Assembly: GCA_017448965.1 (NCBI GenBank)
Contig: JAFSKK010000044.1
Location: forward strand, 62,001 to 126,000
DNA from: Bacteroidaceae bacterium
Lineage (GTDB): Bacteria > Bacteroidota > Bacteroidia > Bacteroidales > Bacteroidaceae
DNA: 64,000 nucleotides
Direction of reading: 5' to 3'
Part shown: in pieces, positions 18,798 to 26,499 of the stretch
How the letters are laid out: each line of letters opens with the position of its first letter
How positions within the stretch are numbered: the first letter of the stretch is position 1
Notes under the pieces: generated by a model
Told to the model about the DNA's origin: nothing
Seen by the model: only the letters and a program-made list of their open reading frames with translations
Database searches by the model: none
Made by a program: the position numbers and the translations under genes

Positions 18798-18965
18798 ATG
18801 AAGAAGTATAGAATAGAAATAACGGAGACGTTGAGTCGCATCATCGAAGCAGAAGCTGAGAGTGAAGAAGTTGCAGTTGAGAAGGTGAGGCAACTGTATC
18901 GAAATGGCGACATTATTCTGGATGCTTCTGACTACATAGAAACAGAAATCAGCGTGAAAAGGTGA
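18798..18965 (+). CDS. DpnD/PcfM-like small protein
   Basis: A 55-residue protein (MKKYRIEITETLSRIIEAEA start) that resembles the small DpnD-PcfM family: a beta strand, a helix rich in E/A and V, then ILDASDYIETEISVKR. A sequence resembling the -7 element (TTACTTTG) ends about 8 bases before the ATG, so the leader would be very short or absent. DpnD was first seen in the pneumococcal DpnI cassette. Here it stands 317 bases before a DpnII-type system. The function is unknown. Confidence 0.6.
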   Translation: MKKYRIEITETLSRIIEAEAESEEVAVEKVRQLYRNGDIILDASDYIETEISVKR

Positions 18966-19005
18966 AAAAGCAAGAGTGGAATGCTTTTTTGTTGAGACAA
19001 TTGCT

Positions 19006-19013
19006 TAACTTTG
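19006..19013 (+). promoter_or_regulatory. Promoter -7 element before the candidate RNA and the DpnII operon
   Basis: TAACTTTG matches TAnnTTTG exactly. A transcript would begin near 19020. The -33 element is not convincing. Confidence 0.5.
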
Positions 19014-19075
19014 CATCTGCTTATTGCTCACTATGAGCGCTGGCAATATTTTGTGGAATTAGATAGCAGTATCTA

Positions 19076-19234
19076 AGTTCTAAGAGACTTTTAACGAAAA
19101 CGGTCCACCAAACTAACAGTAGTTACAGAGAGTCTCTGGGGATGAGGATACGCCTATGCTATATAGGCGTACCCCTTCCTTTCACCTCTCTGTATAGGCT
19201 TCTGTGGTGGACGGCCTTCGTTAAGTGGTGAACT
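19076..19234 (+). ncRNA. Candidate structured RNA, rod-shaped and 6S-like
   Basis: Nested pairings give one long rod: AGTTC 19076-19080 with GAACT 19230-19234; AACGAA 19093-19098 with TTCGTT 19217-19222; GTCCACCA 19103-19110 with TGGTGGAC 19205-19212; ACAGAGAG 19125-19132 with CTCTCTGT 19186-19193; TACGCCTAT 19149-19157 with ATAGGCGTA 19163-19171. A bubble of 14 and 11 bases lies between the third and fourth stems, which is the layout of 6S RNA. It could instead be a long leader of the methylase gene. I see no clear terminator, and family membership rests on shape only. Confidence 0.45.
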
Positions 19235-19250
19235 GGAGGAGGGTACGCTT

Positions 19251-19279
19251 TCTTTTGTCCACAGCCAAGAGACAAAAGA
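19251..19279 (+). promoter_or_regulatory. Hairpin directly in front of the DpnM-like start codon
   Basis: TCTTTTGTC (19251-19259) and GACAAAAGA (19271-19279) form a perfect 9-bp stem ending three bases before the ATG at 19283. There is no T-run, so it is not a terminator. It could hide the translation start region. Confidence 0.5.
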
Positions 19280-19282
19280 GCA

Positions 19283-20179
19283 ATGAGCATAGAAGCAAAA
19301 CCATTTTTGAAGTGGGCTGGAGGCAAAGGGCAATTATTAAGTCAATTGTCAGAACATCTACCAGACAAAATCAGAAAAAAGTCATTTACATACATTGAGC
19401 CGTTTGTTGGTGGTGGGGCAATGTTATTCTATATGTTGCAGCATTTTGGCAACATAAGGAAAGCTGTCATCAACGATGTCAATGAGGACTTGATGCTCAC
19501 CTATCGGATTATCAAAGAGGATGTCGAGGCATTAATCACCAATCTTGAGAAAATAGAGAGAGGATATTTGACGCTTACCGACCAAAACGAAAGGTGTCAA
19601 CTATTCTACGAGATTCGCGAACGATATAATCAGCATGTAGGAGACGATATAGAACGAGCCTCGCAATTGATGTTCCTGAACAAGACCTGTTTCAATGGTC
19701 TGTTCAGAGTGAACAAAAGAGGACTCTTCAATGTTCCTTGTGGCAGATATGCCAACCCGACCATCTGCAATGCGGAGGTGTTGAGAGCAGACAGCAAACT
19801 CTTGCAATCAGCGAATGTGGAAATTTGTCAAGGTGATTATGCTCAGACCATACAGTATGTTGATGAACTCACTTTCATTTATCTTGACCCGCCTTATCGC
19901 CCCCTGGATGCCACATCCAGCTTCACCTCGTATGCTAAAGGTGATTTCAATGATGATGACCAACGGGCACTTGCAGGTTTTTGCCATCAACTCTCTGACA
20001 GGGGATGCCTTTGGATGGAAAGCAATGCAGATTGCTCAGCCAAGAATCCGGAGGACACTTTCTTCGAAGAACTGTATAGAGATTATCGCATTGAACGTGT
20101 TTATGCATCACGCTTTATCAATGCAAATCCAAATAAACGTGGAAAACTAACCGAATTACTCATCAAAAACTATGAATAA
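19283..20179 (+). CDS. Dam-family adenine-N6 DNA methyltransferase of the DpnII system
   Basis: A 298-residue methylase of the alpha class. It has the SAM-binding starts FLKWAGGKGQ at 8-17 and EPFVGGGAMLFY at 39-50, the insert FNGLFRVNKRGLFNVPCG, and the catalytic DPPY at 202-205. It resembles DpnM/MboIA and should methylate adenine in GATC, protecting the host from the nuclease encoded next. The gene overlaps the nuclease gene by 8 bases. The island looks more AT-rich by eye than its neighbours, which suggests acquisition. Confidence 0.92.
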   Translation: MSIEAKPFLKWAGGKGQLLSQLSEHLPDKIRKKSFTYIEPFVGGGAMLFYMLQHFGNIRKAVINDVNEDLMLTYRIIKEDVEALITNLEKIERGYLTLTDQNERCQLFYEIRERYNQHVGDDIERASQLMFLNKTCFNGLFRVNKRGLFNVPCGRYANPTICNAEVLRADSKLLQSANVEICQGDYAQTIQYVDELTFIYLDPPYRPLDATSSFTSYAKGDFNDDDQRALAGFCHQLSDRGCLWMESNADCSAKNPEDTFFEELYRDYRIERVYASRFINANPNKRGKLTELLIKNYE

Positions 20180-20990
20180 GGACTTTAATCTATTCATGTC
20201 TCAACTGCAAGAGACAAACCAGACGCTGGATTTCTTCTGCGACTTCGACAAGATTTCTGCAAATGTGGCAGAGGTGGAAATGAGCCTGAACACACTCAAT
20301 TATCTCATTGGTAAGGAGAACTTTGAAAAAGGAGTTTCTGAAATATGGCAGCGCGACCCCAAAGTGTTTGAGGTGCTTGGCATTTTGATTGCCGTCAGAG
20401 ACGAGGGCAAGAAACCTGTAGTGGATAGCAAAGGCAATGTGGTGTTGCTGAAAAGCTTTTTTGAGTCAGAAACCAAAGTTGTTGAATTCCTGAGAGAAAC
20501 TGGACTTGCAGAGATCTTTTATTCTCGACGCATCAAGAATCTGGTCGATTACGTGTTTGGAATAGAGACGGGGCTTGACACCAATGCTCGCAAAAATCGT
20601 AGCGGACATATCATGGAGAATACTGTGGCAAGGATTTTCAAAGATAATGGCATCAACTTCCGTCAAGAAGTTTATTCATCAGAATTTCCACAGCTTTCTG
20701 TGCTTGGTACAGACGAAAAGCGTTTCGACTTCTATATTGAGACATATACCAAGAAATACCTCATCGAAGTGAATTTTTATAGTGGTGGTGGCTCTAAACT
20801 CAACGAGGTGGCTCGCGCTTACACAGATCTTGCGCCCAAGGTGAATTCTGTAAATGGGTTTGAATTTGTATGGATTACGGATGGTATTGGTTGGAAGTCT
20901 GCACGCAACAAGTTGGAAGAGGCATACAATACCATTCCAAGCGTGTATAACCTCACCAACATTGCATCCTTCATCAAACTCTTGAAATAA
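20172..20990 (+). CDS. DpnII-type restriction endonuclease
   Basis: A 272-residue protein that resembles DpnII/MboI nucleases: GLDTNARKNRSGHIMENTVARIF in the middle, then KRFDFYIETYTKKYLIEVNFYSGGGSKLNEVARAY, whose D...E-x-N-F-Y pattern fits a PD-(D/E)xK-like active site. It should cut unmethylated GATC. The position between two methylase genes supports the call. The stop overlaps the next start (TAATG). Confidence 0.88.
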   Translation: MNKDFNLFMSQLQETNQTLDFFCDFDKISANVAEVEMSLNTLNYLIGKENFEKGVSEIWQRDPKVFEVLGILIAVRDEGKKPVVDSKGNVVLLKSFFESETKVVEFLRETGLAEIFYSRRIKNLVDYVFGIETGLDTNARKNRSGHIMENTVARIFKDNGINFRQEVYSSEFPQLSVLGTDEKRFDFYIETYTKKYLIEVNFYSGGGSKLNEVARAYTDLAPKVNSVNGFEFVWITDGIGWKSARNKLEEAYNTIPSVYNLTNIASFIKLLK

Positions 20991-21874
20991 TGCTGAAAGC
21001 CTACTACAAATCTCCTTCCCATGATTTCAATCTGCTTCATGGCGACATGTTTGAATTGCTTCCACAGTTCAATTTCAAGTTCGACATGATATTTGCTGAC
21101 CCTCCCTACTTCTTGTCGAGTGGTGGCATCAGCGTGCAGAGTGGAAAGGTGGTTTGTGTGGATAAGGGTGACTGGGATAAAAGTATGTCTCAGGATGACA
21201 TCAATGCCTTCAACTTGAAATGGCTATCACTTTGTCGTGAGAAATTGAAGGATAATGGTACGATATGGATTTCTGGCACATATCATAACATCTTCTCTGT
21301 TGCCAATTGCCTGACTCAGTTAGGGTATAAAATCCTGAATGTTATCACTTGGGCAAAGACAAATCCACCACCAAACATCTCGTGTCGCTACTTCACCTAT
21401 TCAACGGAATTCATCATCTGGGCGAGAAAGGAAAAAAAGGTGGCACATTATTATAATTATGAGTTGATGAAGCACATCAATGACGACAAACAAATGACTG
21501 ATGTGTGGAGATTACCTGCCATTGCTTCATGGGAAAAGACTTGCACAAAGCATCCAACTCAGAAACCGCTTGGCTTGTTAAGTCGTATCATCATGTCTTC
21601 AACAAAGCCTGGTGCTTGGATTCTTGACCCGTTTGCAGGTTCTTCAACCACAGGAATTGCCGCAAATCTTTTAGGTCGTAGGTTCCTTGGCATAGAACGT
21701 GAAGAGGAATTCTTGGCTATAAGTAAAGCCCGCCGTGAAGAAATTGAGGAAATCAAGACGTTTGCTACATACAAAAGGAAGATACCTGACATAGTTAAGG
21801 CAGAAGATACACAAACGGATTGCTTTGTTTGTCAAGAAGAAATCGAAGAGCGATTACCGTTCTTGGAAGATTAA
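20990..21874 (+). CDS. Second adenine DNA methyltransferase, DpnA-like
   Basis: A 294-residue beta-class methylase: the catalytic FADPPYF comes first (DPPY at 37-40) and the SAM-binding LDPFAGSSTTG later (about 212-221), the reverse of the order in the first methylase. It resembles DpnA/MboIC, which in the pneumococcus can methylate single-stranded DNA. Gene order here is M-R-M, whereas the streptococcal cassette has both methylases before the nuclease. A terminator follows. Confidence 0.9.
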   Translation: MLKAYYKSPSHDFNLLHGDMFELLPQFNFKFDMIFADPPYFLSSGGISVQSGKVVCVDKGDWDKSMSQDDINAFNLKWLSLCREKLKDNGTIWISGTYHNIFSVANCLTQLGYKILNVITWAKTNPPPNISCRYFTYSTEFIIWARKEKKVAHYYNYELMKHINDDKQMTDVWRLPAIASWEKTCTKHPTQKPLGLLSRIIMSSTKPGAWILDPFAGSSTTGIAANLLGRRFLGIEREEEFLAISKARREEIEEIKTFATYKRKIPDIVKAEDTQTDCFVCQEEIEERLPFLED

Positions 21875-21886
21875 CAATGTTTTCTC

Positions 21887-21927
21887 AAAAATCATCCCGC
21901 TCTTTGTAATAAGGAACGGGATTTTTT
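21887..21927 (+). terminator. Terminator of the restriction-modification operon
   Basis: ATCCCG (21894-21899) pairs with CGGGAT (21917-21922), followed by a run of T. Confidence 0.7.
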
Positions 21928-21961
21928 AGTAGTATGAATTTGTGAAATTGTGAAAAACGTC

Positions 21962-22006
21962 AAGGAACAAAACCAAGCGAGGCTTCAGAAATCTCTGAAG
22001 CCTCGC
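21962..22006 (-). terminator. Terminator of tRNA-Gln
   Basis: A perfect 13-bp stem (21977-21989 with 21994-22006, four-base loop) just downstream of the tRNA on the minus strand, followed by a T-rich stretch. Confidence 0.75.
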
Positions 22007-22011
22007 CTGGT

Positions 22012-22082
22012 TGGGATACCCGGGCTCGAACCAGGAATAACAGGACCAGAATCTGTTGTGTTGCCAATTACACCATATCCCA
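22012..22082 (-). tRNA. tRNA-Gln (anticodon CTG)
   Basis: 71 bases on the minus strand with acceptor TGGGATA/TATCCCA, T-arm with GGTTCGAGCC, and anticodon loop TTCTGGT, giving anticodon CTG. One pair at the base of the anticodon stem is A-C. The gene forms the right border of the DpnII island. Confidence 0.92.
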
Positions 22083-22234
22083 ATTTTCTTTCAGCAATGG
22101 TCGGAAGAGTGCCCCTCTTGCGAATTGCGATGCAAAGGTAGAGGTTTCTTGGAAACTGACAAAGGGTTTTGGTATTTTTTTTCGCAGAATGGCGTTTTTT
22201 CGTCTTTTTTGGCGTGAAAGCCGATGGAATTGCT

Positions 22235-22242
22235 TAATTTTG
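22235..22242 (+). promoter_or_regulatory. Promoter -7 element of surE
   Basis: TAATTTTG matches TAnnTTTG, 21 bases before the surE start. A TTTG lies 23 bases upstream of it. Confidence 0.5.
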
Positions 22243-22263
22243 CAGTCAGAAAAGCAAGAATTC

Positions 22264-23040
22264 ATGGACAAACTTATATTTATCAGCAATGATGATGGCT
22301 ATGCTGCTGGCGGCATTCAGCAGTTGGCGGAGATGATGAGAGACTTGGGCGATGTGTTTGTGGTGGCTCCCGATGGGGGAAGAAGCGGTGCGAGCATGAG
22401 CATCAGCAGCCACAGCCCTGTGACGAACACGTTCATCAAACAGGAAGAGGGTTCGGAGACCAGAGGAAGCCTGACCGTGTGGGCTTGCAGCGGCACTCCG
22501 AACGACTGCACGAAGATGGCCTTCGAGAAGTTGTTGCCAAGAAGGCCCGACCTGGTGTTGGGAGGCATCAATCATGGAGACAACTGTGCGGTGAATGCAC
22601 ACTATTCTGGCACGATGTCCATCGCACTGGAGGGGTGCATCAAGCATGTGCCGTCCATCGCCTTTTCGAGCGGAAGGACAGCAGAGGATGCGGACTTCGG
22701 TTATATGAAGGAATATGTGCGACGCATTGTGAAGATGGTGTTGAAGGAGGGACTTCCCTTGGAGGTGTGCCTGAACGTGAACGTACCAGATGTAACACCT
22801 CTGAAGGGATTGAAAATCTGCAAGATGGGATTGGGTGATTGGCATGAGGAGTGGCAAGAGAGGAGCCATCCGAGAGGAGGTAAGTATTACTGGATTGCAG
22901 GATATTATGCGCCACATGACGCGAACGATGTGGATAGTGACACGTGGGCATTCGATCATGGGTATGTGGCTGTTACTCCTTTGCAGTTGGACATGACCTC
23001 ATACGAGACAATGAAGAAGTTGGGCGGATTGATGGTTTAG
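22264..23040 (+). CDS. surE: 5'-nucleotidase SurE
   Basis: A 258-residue SurE: metal-binding ISNDDG at 7-12, APDGGRSGASMSIS, CSGTPNDCTKMA, GINHGDNCAVNAHYSGTMSIALEG. It removes phosphate from nucleoside monophosphates. I start at the ATG at 22264; a longer reading would run across the promoter. lpxB follows after 19 bases. Confidence 0.93.
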   Translation: MDKLIFISNDDGYAAGGIQQLAEMMRDLGDVFVVAPDGGRSGASMSISSHSPVTNTFIKQEEGSETRGSLTVWACSGTPNDCTKMAFEKLLPRRPDLVLGGINHGDNCAVNAHYSGTMSIALEGCIKHVPSIAFSSGRTAEDADFGYMKEYVRRIVKMVLKEGLPLEVCLNVNVPDVTPLKGLKICKMGLGDWHEEWQERSHPRGGKYYWIAGYYAPHDANDVDSDTWAFDHGYVAVTPLQLDMTSYETMKKLGGLMV

Positions 23041-23059
23041 TGGCATTGAGCAGGAATTT

Positions 23060-24175
23060 ATGCGTTATTATTTGATAGCAGGAGAAGCATCGGGCGATTT
23101 GCACGCCTCGAATCTGATGGCTGCGCTGAAGCAGGAAGATGAGGGGGCGGAGTTTCGTTTCTACGGCGGCGAGAAAATGGCTGCCGTGGGTGGCACGTTG
23201 GTGAAGCACTACCGCGAACTCGCCTACATGGGCTTCATTCCCGTGCTGATGCATCTGCCTCAAATTCTGCGGAATATGCGCCAATGCAAGGCTGACATTG
23301 CGGCTTGGAAACCAGACGTGGTGATTCTGGTGGATTATCCAGGGTTCAATCTGGACATCGCCAAGTATGTGCACAGTCAGGGCATCTGCAAGGTGTACTA
23401 CTATATCAGCCCGAAGATTTGGGCATGGAAGGAATATCGCATCAAGAACATCAGACGGGATGTGGATGCGTTGTTCTCCATCTTGCCCTTTGAGGTGCAG
23501 TGGTTCAAGAAGAGAGGCTACGAGGTGTGCTATGTGGGCAACCCGTGTGTGGATGCGGTGGAGCGATGGAAAGAAGAAAAGGCCGAGGACATTCCGACGG
23601 AGAAGAAAGATTCCATCGCCATTCTGGCTGGTAGCCGACGACAAGAGATCAAGGACAACCTGCGGATGATGCTGGAGTGTGCCGCCACCTTTAAGGGGTA
23701 CAAACTGGTCATTGCGGGTGCTCCCAACATGGACGAGGCATACTACCGGAAGTTTATCCCCAAAGGCCTGGACGTGGAGATAAGGTTCGGACAGACCTAT
23801 CAGGTGCTGAGCGAATCGGTAGCAGCATTGGTCACTTCGGGCACCGCCACACTGGAGACCGCCATCCTGCGAGTGCCGCAAGTGGTGTGCTATGCCACCC
23901 CGTTAGGAAAATTCATCTCTTGGCTACGAAGCAAGGTGCTGAAAGTGAAGTACATCTCGCTGGTCAATCTGATTGTGGACAGAGAGATTGTGCAGGAACT
24001 GGTGGCCGACCGCATGACCCGAGAGAACATCATCAAATATCTGGGCGAACTGCTGCCTGGCAGTGCTGGCCGAGAGCAGATGCTGAAGGATTACGAGGAG
24101 ATGAACCGTGTGCTTGGCGAGGCAGGTGCCAGTGAAAGGGCTGCGAGGGAAATGGTGAAATTTCTTAAAGTTTAG
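23060..24175 (+). CDS. lpxB: Lipid-A-disaccharide synthase
   Basis: A 371-residue glycosyltransferase: MRYYLIAGEASGDLHASNLM, FNLDIAKYVHSQGICKVYYYISPKIWAWKEYRIK and LVTSGTATLETAILRVPQVVCY are LpxB hallmarks. It joins two glucosamine precursors to form the lipid A backbone at the inner membrane. It fits the other lipopolysaccharide genes of the window (lptB, OstA-like). Confidence 0.94.
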   Translation: MRYYLIAGEASGDLHASNLMAALKQEDEGAEFRFYGGEKMAAVGGTLVKHYRELAYMGFIPVLMHLPQILRNMRQCKADIAAWKPDVVILVDYPGFNLDIAKYVHSQGICKVYYYISPKIWAWKEYRIKNIRRDVDALFSILPFEVQWFKKRGYEVCYVGNPCVDAVERWKEEKAEDIPTEKKDSIAILAGSRRQEIKDNLRMMLECAATFKGYKLVIAGAPNMDEAYYRKFIPKGLDVEIRFGQTYQVLSESVAALVTSGTATLETAILRVPQVVCYATPLGKFISWLRSKVLKVKYISLVNLIVDREIVQELVADRMTRENIIKYLGELLPGSAGREQMLKDYEEMNRVLGEAGASERAAREMVKFLKV

Positions 24176-24197
24176 AGTTTAAAGTTTAGAGTAAGAG

Positions 24198-24449
24198 ATG
24201 ACATACAAGACCACTTACACGAAAGCAGAGATGGATGAACTCATCAACTGGTTCACCACGCATCAGTTTGAGAAGGAATTAGATCTTGGCAGCGGCATGT
24301 ACATCAGCGACATCGACGTAACGGTGCCGCCATTGATTCATGTGGCCAAGACAAAATATGACAACAGGGTGTTTTCTGGACAGATAAACCTCCTGTATAA
24401 AATAAAAGATGCACTGATTGCGCAGAACAAAGTGATTGGCGAGAAATAA
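24198..24449 (+). CDS. Small protein of unknown function
   Basis: An 83-residue protein beginning MTYKTTYTKAEMDELINWF, soluble, with no signal peptide. I do not recognise the family. It follows lpxB by 22 bases, separated by short repeats of TTTAGAG/TTTAAAG, and converges with rsmA, leaving only 5 bases between the two stops. An open frame, length and spacing support it as a gene. Confidence 0.65.
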   Translation: MTYKTTYTKAEMDELINWFTTHQFEKELDLGSGMYISDIDVTVPPLIHVAKTKYDNRVFSGQINLLYKIKDALIAQNKVIGEK

Positions 24450-24454
24450 TTCGC

Positions 24455-25243
24455 TTAACGAGAGGTGATCTCTGCCGATACCCTATTGGTTAACTCGACA
24501 AACTCCTGAACGGAGAGTTGTTCTGGTCGCTGTGTGAACAACGGGTCGGCCAGCATGGGAGAGTCTTTTCCGAGAATCTGCTTCATGCCATTGCGCATCA
24601 TCTTTCTCCGCATCGTGAAGACAGTCTTGACAATGCGACGGAACAACTGCTCGTCACATCCTAACGAAATTTTTCCATTGCGCGTGAGACGAATGACTGC
24701 ACTCTTCACTTTGGGTGGCGGATTGAACACGTGTTCGTCAACCGTGAAGAGATATTCGACATCGTACCACGCCTGAATCAACACACTCAACACCCCATAG
24801 GTCTTGCTGCCTGGAAGCGCAGCCATGCGTTCTGCCACTTCCTTCTGAATCATGCCCGTGCAACAGGGTATCAAGTCCTTGTTTTCCACCATCTTAAAAA
24901 ATATCTGCGAAGAGATGTTATAAGGATAATTGCCTGTCAAGACAAACGGTCGTCCATCAAATAGGTCGCGAAGATTCATCTGAAGGAAGTCGCCCTCTAT
25001 GATATTGTCGCCCAGTTGTGGAAAGTGTTCATGAAGATAAGGCACAGAATCGAAGTCTATCTCCACCACCTTGAACTCGCGTCCCTTGGGGAGGATGTAT
25101 TGCGTCAGCACTCCCATGCCTGGTCCCACTTCGAGCACAGGCAGGTCGGGGCAAGCGTCAACGGTGTCGGCAATGCGCTGTGCCACATGCAAGTCGGTCA
25201 GGAAATGTTGGCCGAGAAATTTCTTGGGTTTTACAGTATTCAC
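24455..25243 (-). CDS. rsmA: 16S rRNA dimethyladenosine transferase
   Basis: A 262-residue KsgA/RsmA: KKFLGQHFLTDLHVAQRI, SAM site VLEVGPGMGVLTQYIL, and catalytic NYPYNIS. It dimethylates two adjacent adenines in the 3' end of 16S rRNA during small-subunit maturation. It is transcribed divergently from the flippase-like gene, with promoters that overlap (25327-25405). Confidence 0.95.
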   Translation of the reverse strand: MNTVKPKKFLGQHFLTDLHVAQRIADTVDACPDLPVLEVGPGMGVLTQYILPKGREFKVVEIDFDSVPYLHEHFPQLGDNIIEGDFLQMNLRDLFDGRPFVLTGNYPYNISSQIFFKMVENKDLIPCCTGMIQKEVAERMAALPGSKTYGVLSVLIQAWYDVEYLFTVDEHVFNPPPKVKSAVIRLTRNGKISLGCDEQLFRRIVKTVFTMRRKMMRNGMKQILGKDSPMLADPLFTQRPEQLSVQEFVELTNRVSAEITSR

Positions 25244-25328
25244 GAAGAAAATTGAAGACTACTTTGTTACGTTTCATTTGCAAGACGGGAGAAGATGCAC
25301 TTTTCCGACAAAAATGAAGGACTTTCTT

Positions 25329-25359
25329 TTTGTATTGTTTATGCTTTTCCCTAACTTTG
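25329..25359 (+). promoter_or_regulatory. Promoter of the flippase-like gene
   Basis: TTTG (25329-25332), 19 bases, then TAACTTTG (25352-25359): a near-perfect Bacteroidetes promoter. The transcript would begin near 25366, about 100 bases before the start codon. Confidence 0.7.
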
Positions 25360-25373
25360 CATCAAATTCGTTG

Positions 25374-25405
25374 CAAAGATACGACTAAGTGAGTGAAAAG
25401 CCAAA
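25374..25405 (-). promoter_or_regulatory. Promoter of rsmA
   Basis: On the minus strand TTTG (25402-25405), 20 bases, then TATCTTTG (25374-25381). The transcript would begin near 25368, almost the same base pair as the opposing promoter. Confidence 0.7.
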
Positions 25406-25467
25406 TTTATTTGAGTTTTTCCGAACGAGAGTCTCTTCGAGCGAAGCCTAACGATACGACTTTTTTG

Positions 25468-26499
25468 ATGAAAAGCAACATAACGCTAAGAAAGATTTTG
25501 AACATTGCCTTTCCTTTTGTGCTGGGAGGTGCTATCTTGTGGTGGATGTACCGCGACACCGACTTCAAGGCAATGAGCGACACGCTTCTCCACAAGATGA
25601 ACTGGGGCTGGATGCTCTTCTCGCTGGTGTTTGGAGTGGCGGCTCAGGTTTTTCGTGGCGTCAGATGGAAACAGACGCTGGAACCTCTTGGCGAGCATCC
25701 CAGAATGATGGATTGCATTCATGCGATATTCATCTCCTATGCATCAAGCCTCATCATCCCACGAAGCGGAGAGTTGAGCCGATGCGGTGTGCTGGCCAAA
25801 TATGACGGCACTCCCTTCATGAAGTCCATCGGCACCGTCGTGACGGAAAGAGTCATCGACATGCTGCTGCTCATGCTGATTACGCTGTTGGTCATCTTCT
25901 CGCAAGTGGGAGTGTTCACCACCTTCTTCCAAAACACAGGCACCAACCTCGACGATGTGCTGAAACGGTTCACCACCACAGGGTATCTCGTCACCGCCAT
26001 CTGTTTTGTCATCACCATCATCTCTCTGTGGTTTGCCATGAAACGATTCACCTTCATGGACAAGGTGAAGGGGATGCTGAACAATATCAAGGAGGGAATC
26101 TTGTCGCTGAAAAAGGTGAAGAACAAAGGCTTGTTCACCTTCTACACATTCGCCATCTGGGCGAGTTACTTCTTCCACTACTGGATCACGTTCCAATGCT
26201 TCGAGTTCACTGAAGGGTTCGGATTCACCATCGCCATTGTAAGTTTCACCGTGGGAAGCATCTCCGTCATTGTTCCCACTCCCAACGGCGCAGGTCCTTG
26301 GCACTTTGCTGTGAAAACCATCCTGATTCTCTATGGCTTGGCTGACGCTGACGCAGTCACGTTTGTACTCATCGTGCACACCATCCAAACAGCGCTGATG
26401 CCGCTGCTGGGCATCTTCTCGATGGTGGCATTGGCAAGCAGAAACATACAAGAGAAAACCCAAAAGTATCATTCATCCAAATCATACAACACATTATGA
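25468..26499 (+). CDS. Membrane protein, lysylphosphatidylglycerol synthase TM/flippase-like family
   Basis: A 343-residue protein with about eight hydrophobic segments. The family features FGVAAQVFRGVRWKQTLEPLG, SSLIIPRSGELSRCGVLAKYDG, ERVIDMLLLM and VPTPNGAGPWHFAVKTIL identify the flippase-like domain of the UPF0104/AglD group. The substrate is unknown. Start at the ATG at 25468. Its stop overlaps the pepD start (ATGA). Confidence 0.85.
   Translation: MKSNITLRKILNIAFPFVLGGAILWWMYRDTDFKAMSDTLLHKMNWGWMLFSLVFGVAAQVFRGVRWKQTLEPLGEHPRMMDCIHAIFISYASSLIIPRSGELSRCGVLAKYDGTPFMKSIGTVVTERVIDMLLLMLITLLVIFSQVGVFTTFFQNTGTNLDDVLKRFTTTGYLVTAICFVITIISLWFAMKRFTFMDKVKGMLNNIKEGILSLKKVKNKGLFTFYTFAIWASYFFHYWITFQCFEFTEGFGFTIAIVSFTVGSISVIVPTPNGAGPWHFAVKTILILYGLADADAVTFVLIVHTIQTALMPLLGIFSMVALASRNIQEKTQKYHSSKSYNTL

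Noticed and set aside
24160-24197. Short TTTAGAG/TTTAAAG repeats after lpxB
   Set aside because: Only about 30 bases of simple repeat; no structure or function can be supported.
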